Source of the DNA: Bacteriovoracaceae bacterium UBA6144
Lineage (GTDB): Bacteria > Bdellovibrionota > Bacteriovoracia > Bacteriovoracales > Bacteriovoracaceae
Assembly: GCA_002435705.1 (NCBI GenBank)
Contig: DIVA01000127.1
Location: 6,800 to 63,062 of the forward strand
Direction of reading: 5' to 3'
DNA length: 56,263 nt
The notes under the pieces were generated by a model. It made no database searches and had not been told where the DNA came from. It saw only the letters and a list, made by a program, of their open reading frames with translations. The translations under genes were made by a program, and so were the position numbers. Positions 51,107 through 56,263 of this stretch are shown here, piece after piece (position 1 is the first letter of the stretch; the number at the start of each line of letters is the position of its first letter).

Positions 51107-51157
51107 GTGTCTATTTTTTAGACACCCTTTCATAAGTTCTTATCATCAGCCGATAAG
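51107..51157. promoter_or_regulatory. Two inverted repeats in the divergent promoter region
   Basis: GTGTCTA-TTTTT-TAGACAC (51107-51125) has perfect 7-base arms, and CTTATC-ATCAGCC-GATAAG (51139-51157) has perfect 6-base arms, the latter ending 8 bases before ATG 51166. Both lie between the secreted protein gene (start 51024) and the HD-GYP-like gene. They look like operator sites or leader hairpins. Confidence 0.4.
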
Positions 51158-51165
51158 ACCTTTAT

Positions 51166-52527
51166 ATGACTCCCTTAGTTCATTATCTTGTGGTTTCAAA
51201 AAACACGGCTTTCCGTGAGCTCACAAGATTTATCCTAGAGTGGCAATTTGACTGTGTGGTAGAAACCTGTGCAGATGAGAGTGAGGCATTAAAATATCTC
51301 AAAACAATTGAGATATTCCCCCACATGATCCTCTATGAATACGAGTCCGATGCTTTTTTGGTAGAAGACTTTATCGTCTATGTGAAAGAGAGTCATAAGC
51401 CGGTGCATTTTTTAGTCATGGCAGAAAAGATCCAAGAAACGATCTTGCCTCACTTTCAAAATCTCAAACATTTTCACCTGACAAAAAAAGAAAACATGCT
51501 CTCCGATGTACTCGAGATCTCACGTGGGGCTTTCATCAACGTCATCAAACTCAACGCTCAACCTATGTGCCGGATTCATTTTGACACACTTGATGCTTTT
51601 GATGGAATCGACAAAGACCTCTACATTAAACTGCCCTCTGGAAAGTTTGTTAAACTCTTTGAAAGTGGCATGAGTGGCAACATGGATCGACAAAAATATC
51701 GAGATAAGGGCTTGGTATTTTTATGGGTAGAGAGAAGCACTTGTCAGTGGATGGTCAATCAAATCGAAAAGCAGTTTCATATTTTCCTTTCTAACAAGGG
51801 CTTCAAATTCATTCTTCGAGGTCCTGAGAGCACAAAAGAGGAAGCCTTTGATCAAAAGATAATTCGGGTCTGTGATGAATTACACATCGACCCAGAATTC
51901 AAGCAAGAGATCACTTTGATCATGAATAAGATCATGGAAGTGGTTCAAAAAGATATTAAACTCACAAAAATCATTCAAATGATTCAAGCCGATGATAAGT
52001 CCGTGAGTTACTTCGCCAAGAATCTGCAACTCACCAGTTTCATCTCCTGTGCTCTGGCCAAAAAACTCGAATGGCATTCAAAAACAACATTAGAAAAACT
52101 TGTCTATGCGAGTGTACTTCATGACATAACGCTGGCAGCCAAACCACACTTACAGCGTTTGTCAGGACTTAAGGAATTAGAGCAAAGCGAGATCAGCGAA
52201 GAAGAAAAAAAACTCTTCCTCAATCACCCTAAGGAAGCCGCTCAATTAGTAAAAAACAACTTCAAATTTGCTCCCCCAGAGACGGATGTCTTGGTACTTC
52301 AGCACCATGAGCTTCCCCAAGGGCGAGGATTTCCAGTGGCCGTAGCAGCAGAGAAACTCTCCCCTCTCACTCAGCTCTTTATCGTGACGCAAGATTTTGT
52401 TCGTTACGTGATGAACGAGCAAGACCCAAATCTGGAAATGTATTTTTTACGAGCTGAGACCCGCTTCGAGCAAAACGTATTTCGCAAATACATCAGCATT
52501 CTGAAAAAATTAAAAGCTGGCCAATAA
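51166..52527 (+). CDS. Pseudo-receiver plus degenerate HD-GYP domain protein, second copy
   Basis: 453 residues with the same layout as 38574-39875. An N-terminal receiver-like domain (VHYLVVSKNTAFRELTRFIL) has MILYEYES where the phosphoacceptor Asp should be. A central region of about 150-215 (CRIHFDTLDAFDGIDKDLYIKLPSG) is a strand-rich linker. The HD-type domain has ASVLHDITLA (His-Asp) and VLQHHELPQGRGFPVAVAAEKLS, in which the GYP triplet is GFP. The first metal His of the family is replaced (FAKNLQL). It is probably non-catalytic or altered; it may bind c-di-GMP or a partner. No ribosome binding site is seen before ATG 51166. Confidence 0.78.
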   Translation: MTPLVHYLVVSKNTAFRELTRFILEWQFDCVVETCADESEALKYLKTIEIFPHMILYEYESDAFLVEDFIVYVKESHKPVHFLVMAEKIQETILPHFQNLKHFHLTKKENMLSDVLEISRGAFINVIKLNAQPMCRIHFDTLDAFDGIDKDLYIKLPSGKFVKLFESGMSGNMDRQKYRDKGLVFLWVERSTCQWMVNQIEKQFHIFLSNKGFKFILRGPESTKEEAFDQKIIRVCDELHIDPEFKQEITLIMNKIMEVVQKDIKLTKIIQMIQADDKSVSYFAKNLQLTSFISCALAKKLEWHSKTTLEKLVYASVLHDITLAAKPHLQRLSGLKELEQSEISEEEKKLFLNHPKEAAQLVKNNFKFAPPETDVLVLQHHELPQGRGFPVAVAAEKLSPLTQLFIVTQDFVRYVMNEQDPNLEMYFLRAETRFEQNVFRKYISILKKLKAGQ

Positions 52528-52553
52528 AAAAAGGGCCCCCGAAGGAGCCCTTT
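52526..52553 (-). terminator. Rho-independent terminator of the GSIII gene
   Basis: On the minus strand AAAGGGCTCC pairs with GGGGCCCTTT (10 bp, one G-T wobble) around a TTCG tetraloop, followed by seven T. It lies immediately after the + gene's stop codon and 11 bases below the glutamine synthetase stop. Confidence 0.9.
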
Positions 52554-52563
52554 GCGCGTTCGC

Positions 52564-54750
52564 TTAGCGAATAAAAAGCATGTCGTAATACTTAGGCAGT
52601 GGCCAAGTGTCCTCAGGGACGATCTCCTCGACTTGATTACAAAGCTTAGAGATCTCCTCACAGATCGGCATAAGCTCTTTAGCAATCTTCACAGAGAAGT
52701 CATCTTCGTTCATTGAATGGTGGAACTTATCGTAGCCTGCAGCCAATGAATCTTTCTTGGCGACTAAGTTCTTCACGACTTCAGAGAGACGCTTGAGCAT
52801 GCCCTCTTCGACCGATGAGTCAGCTCCCGCTGCCTTGAGCTTTGAGACCGTCTCAGAGAGCTGTGCTTTATACGAGATCGCACAAGGAAGGATTTGCTTG
52901 TTCACCATGGCTTCTTGCGTACGAAATTCAATCTCACGGCACTTGATGTAGCGCTCAACCATAACGTTGGCACGAGTCTGGAGTTCGCCCTGACGGAAAA
53001 CGCCACCCTCAACCAAGAACTTAACCTTATCGGCTTTCTTAAACACTCCAATCGCTTCTGGAGATGTGCGGAAATTCCCCAAACCACGCTTCTCTGCTTC
53101 AACCACCCAGTCTTGTGAATAGCCGTCGCCGTTAAATACGATCTGGTGAGCATTCTTATACCACTTATGAGTCACAGCGATGAGTGCCTGATCAATGGTT
53201 TTCCCTGATGCTAACTCTTTTTCAAGAAATGCGTTCGTCTCAGCAAACACATCCGCGATAGCCGCATTCAAAATAGAGAGCGGATAAGCGATAGATGCAG
53301 AGGATCCACAGGCACGGAACTCGAACTTGTTACCAGTGAAGGCAAAAGGCGATGTACGGTTACGGTCCGTGTTGTCTTTAAAAATATTTGCCAACTGCTT
53401 CGCACCGATATCAAGCGTGCGCTGAGTTTCTGGTGTGTACGCTCCACTCTGGATCATCGCGTCCATGATCTTCTTGAGCGTGTCACCGAGGAACACAGAC
53501 ATGATCGAGGGTGGCGCTTCATTGGCACCTAGGCGGTGATCGTTGCCATGACTTGCAATGCCCATGCGGATGACGTCAGCGTGACGGAACACGGCTTCAA
53601 CCACGGTCGCAATAACAGCAAGGAAGCGGTAGTTCTCATGAGGGTTCTGGGTTGGCTCAAGAAGATTCAAACCTGTGTCTGTCGCCATCGACCAGTTCAA
53701 GTGTTTCCCGGAACCGTTCACACCAGCGAAAGGCTTCTCGTGCAACAAGCACACGAAGTCGTGCTTAAGGGCGACAGTTCTGAGCACCGTCATCACCATT
53801 TGGTTATTATCAGCTGCAGTGTTGGCGTCCTTGAAGATAGGAGCGAGTTCGAACTGCCCTGGTGCCACTTCGTTGTGACGAGTTTTTGCTGGGATCCCCA
53901 TTTTGTAGAGCTCAATCTCCACTTCTTGCATATAGGCCAGCACGCGGTCTTCGATCAAACCAAAATAGTGATCTTCCAACTGTTGGTTACGAGAGGTCAG
54001 AGAGCCCATGAGCGCTCGGCCCGTCATCACCAAGTCTTGGCGGGAGAAGTAGAAGGCTTTATCAATGAGAAAATACTCCTGCTCAGCTCCACAAGTCGTG
54101 TAAACACGTTGCACGTTTGTTTCACCGGCCAGATGACAGAACTTAACCAATTGCTCCCCGACTTTGATGTCAGAGCGCAGAAGTGGAGTTTTGGTATCAA
54201 GAGCGTCGCCTTTATAGCTGATGAAGGCGGTAGGAATCACCAGTGTTTTACCGTTTGAGGACTCACGAATAAAGATCGGAGAAGTGAGATCCCAAGTGGT
54301 GTAACCACGGGCCTCGAAAGTGGCACGAGATCCACCGTGTGGAAATGATGAGGCATCCGGCTCACCTTGCATCAACTGAGACGCAGAGAGGGCTTCCAGA
54401 GGACGATCGTTATCAAAACTTAAAAAAGCATCATGCTTTTCAGCCGTGGCACCAGTGAGAGGCTGAAACCAGTGACAGAAGTGAGTGGCTCCCTTAGAGA
54501 TGGCCCACTCCAGCACGGAGTTTGCGACTTTACTCGCAAGAGGCTTATCAATAGTTTTCTTACCATTGATGACCTGATTGAGATTTTCTTTGTCTTCTTG
54601 TGACAAACTTTTTGAAAGGTGAAAGTTGTAAACATTCTCCCCGTAGTACTGACTGACTTTAAGATAGCGACCCTGTTCGTTGACAGGGACCTCACACTTT
54701 CTGGGTTGACGATCGTAGACTTTATTTTTGGCGTCGTTGCGCAAGGACAT
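52564..54750 (-). CDS. glnN: Glutamine synthetase type III (GlnN)
   Basis: ATP-dependent glutamate-ammonia ligase of the large GSIII class, 728 residues from ATG 54750 (GGAGAGG in front); GSIII enzymes are about 720-730 and dodecameric. Visible are TTCGAEQEYFLID (E-x-E metal site), PAKTRHNEVAPGQFELAPIF (ATP/glutamate contacts), NGSGKHLNWSMATDTG (glycine/histidine loop) and DRNRTSPFAFTGNKFEFRACGSS (the R-F-E-R segment). The N-terminal GSIII extension and C-terminal helical tail (KLKAAGADSSVEEG) are present. It is divergent from the ABC transporter gene. No sigma-54 element was seen in the 146-base gap. Confidence 0.95.
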   Translation of the reverse strand: MSLRNDAKNKVYDRQPRKCEVPVNEQGRYLKVSQYYGENVYNFHLSKSLSQEDKENLNQVINGKKTIDKPLASKVANSVLEWAISKGATHFCHWFQPLTGATAEKHDAFLSFDNDRPLEALSASQLMQGEPDASSFPHGGSRATFEARGYTTWDLTSPIFIRESSNGKTLVIPTAFISYKGDALDTKTPLLRSDIKVGEQLVKFCHLAGETNVQRVYTTCGAEQEYFLIDKAFYFSRQDLVMTGRALMGSLTSRNQQLEDHYFGLIEDRVLAYMQEVEIELYKMGIPAKTRHNEVAPGQFELAPIFKDANTAADNNQMVMTVLRTVALKHDFVCLLHEKPFAGVNGSGKHLNWSMATDTGLNLLEPTQNPHENYRFLAVIATVVEAVFRHADVIRMGIASHGNDHRLGANEAPPSIMSVFLGDTLKKIMDAMIQSGAYTPETQRTLDIGAKQLANIFKDNTDRNRTSPFAFTGNKFEFRACGSSASIAYPLSILNAAIADVFAETNAFLEKELASGKTIDQALIAVTHKWYKNAHQIVFNGDGYSQDWVVEAEKRGLGNFRTSPEAIGVFKKADKVKFLVEGGVFRQGELQTRANVMVERYIKCREIEFRTQEAMVNKQILPCAISYKAQLSETVSKLKAAGADSSVEEGMLKRLSEVVKNLVAKKDSLAAGYDKFHHSMNEDDFSVKIAKELMPICEEISKLCNQVEEIVPEDTWPLPKYYDMLFIR

Positions 54751-54896
54751 AAACCTCTCCTTCAATGAATTCAAGTTTTGTTAGACAGTCAGTCGTAGAC
54801 TTTCAGTTGTGATTTATTTTATGTTAAATCCCTGTAAGAGAGTAAGAATTTTTAAAATTTCTCTTTATTGATTGAAACAATCAGGAAAGTCGTTTC

Positions 54897-56263
54897 GTGA
54901 AACAGTCCTTCCCACTCTTTATCCTTTCCCTTATGAAGCGCCGCCCTTGGCACTACGTGGGTGGAATCGTCTCTGTCATTATCCTCGATGCCATCGACAT
55001 GGCCCCTGCGCTCATCGTGAAACATATCACCAATGAAGTGCAGCATCGTCCTCAAGAATTAGATGTTGTCAAATTTGCTCTCCTTTTAGTGGCTGCCTAT
55101 TTTGGTATCTCAATCCTACGACTCACCTGGCGCTTTTGCTTAATGCTTCCATCCAGAACACTAGAAAAGGAACTACGAGATGAGGCTTACCAAAAACTTC
55201 TCCATGCCAATTACAATCAGGTGGCACAACTAAAGATTGGTGATGTCATCAGCACTCTCTCTCAAGATGTCTCAAATATTCGCATGTTCATGGGGCCAGG
55301 GATTTTGATCTTTTTTGACTCCTTGGCCTATATCATTTTTATTCCCGCAACCCTCTTTTATATTCTGGGTACGGCCGCTTTCTATGTGCTGGCGCCTTTT
55401 GTGATCCTTACTCTCGTGGTCTATAAGGTTCAAAAACCAATCGAAGAAGGTTATCAGGATATTTCTCATCAACTGGGAGACCTGTCGCAATACATCTACG
55501 AAGATGCCTCTGGTTCAAGATTTTTCAGAGCAGAAGGTTTACTTGAGATTCGTCGCCATCGCTATCAATTACTTCTCTCAAAACTACTAGGACGCCAACT
55601 CGGCATCACGAAATGGGAACTGGGTCTTGATGCGACACTACAGTCAGTCATACAAACCAGCTACCTCACTGTGCTCACTCTGGCCTTCATGGGACATGGT
55701 GAAATGAGCCAGGGGCTGGGTGTTCTCACCGTTTCTATTCAACTCTTAGATAAACTGCTCTGGCCCTTGATGAGTTTTAGTTATTTGATGAATCTCTTTC
55801 AGCAAGCAAAAGCTGGTGCCAGTCGATATCAAGACATCATGGCCCTGACTCATAAGACAACAGGTAATATTGCCCTTGATGGAATGGTTAATCGCATTGT
55901 CGTGCAAAACCTATCAGCGAGAAGCCTAGATGGAAAAACACTCCTGAGCCAAGTGAACTTTGAAGCTCATAAAGGTGAACATATTGCTCTGATTGGTAAA
56001 GTAGGATCAGGCAAAAGTCTTATGCTGCAAATTCTCGCGGGCATGTGGGAGATCGATTTTTTAAGTTTTAGTGAACTAAGTTTCAACGGCCACTCCTTTC
56101 ATCAACTCAAGCGTCAGTCTCTGTGGAATCAGCTCTCCTATATGCCTCAGACGCCACAAATTTTTAACCGCTCTCTCGCAGGCAACATCTCCCCCATTCA
56201 ATTGATAAACCCACAAGAGATTCAAGTCAGTCTCGAGCGCGCTGATTTGAGTCAAGATGTTGC
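54897..56263 (+). CDS. ABC exporter, fused permease-ATPase (partial, cut at the window end)
   Basis: 455 codons are inside the window and the frame is still open. GTG 54897 follows AGGAA (54883-54887). The in-frame stop at 54873 excludes anything longer; ATG 54933 is an alternative. The first 300 residues have five or six hydrophobic spans (VGGIVSVIILDAIDMAPALI, FFDSLAYIIFIPATLFYIL) in the ABC-exporter layout, then LSARSLDGKTLLSQVNFEAH and Walker A LIGKVGSGKSL (about 364-374), and the Q-loop YMPQTPQ. The second half of the ATPase domain (signature, Walker B) lies beyond the window. It exports a lipid, drug or peptide; the substrate is unknown. Confidence 0.88.
   Translation, partial: MKQSFPLFILSLMKRRPWHYVGGIVSVIILDAIDMAPALIVKHITNEVQHRPQELDVVKFALLLVAAYFGISILRLTWRFCLMLPSRTLEKELRDEAYQKLLHANYNQVAQLKIGDVISTLSQDVSNIRMFMGPGILIFFDSLAYIIFIPATLFYILGTAAFYVLAPFVILTLVVYKVQKPIEEGYQDISHQLGDLSQYIYEDASGSRFFRAEGLLEIRRHRYQLLLSKLLGRQLGITKWELGLDATLQSVIQTSYLTVLTLAFMGHGEMSQGLGVLTVSIQLLDKLLWPLMSFSYLMNLFQQAKAGASRYQDIMALTHKTTGNIALDGMVNRIVVQNLSARSLDGKTLLSQVNFEAHKGEHIALIGKVGSGKSLMLQILAGMWEIDFLSFSELSFNGHSFHQLKRQSLWNQLSYMPQTPQIFNRSLAGNISPIQLINPQEIQVSLERADLSQDV

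Noticed and set aside
53536..54258. 240-codon open frame on the + strand inside the glutamine synthetase gene
   Set aside because: It lies fully antisense to the well-conserved GSIII gene and its translation has no recognisable motif.
1..56263. tRNA or rRNA genes, CRISPR arrays, insertion sequences, phage genes
   Set aside because: No cloverleaf-like CCA-ended segment, regularly spaced repeat, transposase or integrase motif was found on reading; small structured RNAs cannot be excluded by eye.

Overview
The window is dense, mosaic-strand bacterial chromosome with no rRNA, tRNA, CRISPR array, insertion sequence or phage gene that I could see. Signal peptides, lipoboxes, an outer-membrane barrel, a TRAP transporter and a YbbAP/TesA operon mark a Gram-negative cell. 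Two degenerate HD-GYP proteins with inactive receivers, GSIII glutamine synthetase, bL31 type B, a MutAB mutase and moderate-to-low GC suggest Bdellovibrionota (a Bacteriovorax-like lineage). That placement is inference, not shown by any marker I could test.

Layout. 0-8.7 kb: polyprenyl diphosphate synthase, AlkB-like dioxygenase, a photolyase-related protein that lacks the usual iron-sulfur cysteines, a DedA protein, and a four-gene operon (SRPBCC-like protein, TesA, YbbA, YbbP). 8.7-14.8 kb: an envelope/peptide-modification-like island with a GT4 glycosyltransferase, an unknown protein coupled to it, a small S24/S26-like peptidase, a GT2 glycosyltransferase, an HprK-like kinase and a TMTC-like membrane protein. 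14.8-22.5 kb: cysteine synthase and serine acetyltransferase back to back, a TatT-type TRAP transporter operon, an outer-membrane protein, an EEP hydrolase and ribosomal protein bS21.

22.5-29.6 kb is the most unusual part. A NodU-type carbamoyltransferase overlaps a PqqD-like gene. Divergent from it are two tandem genes for 53- and 50-residue peptides that share a conserved core and end in alanine-rich tails. They are followed by a fold-type-I PLP enzyme, a convergent fold-type-III PLP decarboxylase, a histidine-rich polytopic membrane protein and a second GT4 glycosyltransferase that closely resembles the one at 8.7 kb. I read this as a candidate RiPP-like or peptide-scaffold biosynthetic locus, possibly working with the HprK/S26/GT island 8 kb upstream. 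The peptide genes are read directly from the sequence; the pathway is inference.

29.6-38.5 kb: a lipoprotein, a DsbA/HCCA-isomerase-like protein, an adenosine-deaminase-like protein, and a methylmalonyl-CoA mutase operon (mutA-mutB-meaB-lysR) with 4-bp overlaps. 38.5-56.3 kb: HD-GYP-like regulators, a methyltransferase/membrane protein/S41 protease operon, PyrD, a small metal-handling group (HMA protein, MerC-like protein) beside bL31B, topoisomerase I, a secreted protein of unknown function, GSIII glutamine synthetase and the start of an ABC exporter. Four good Rho-independent terminators and several palindromes in intergenic gaps are recorded. No gene-free stretch exceeds about 300 bases.
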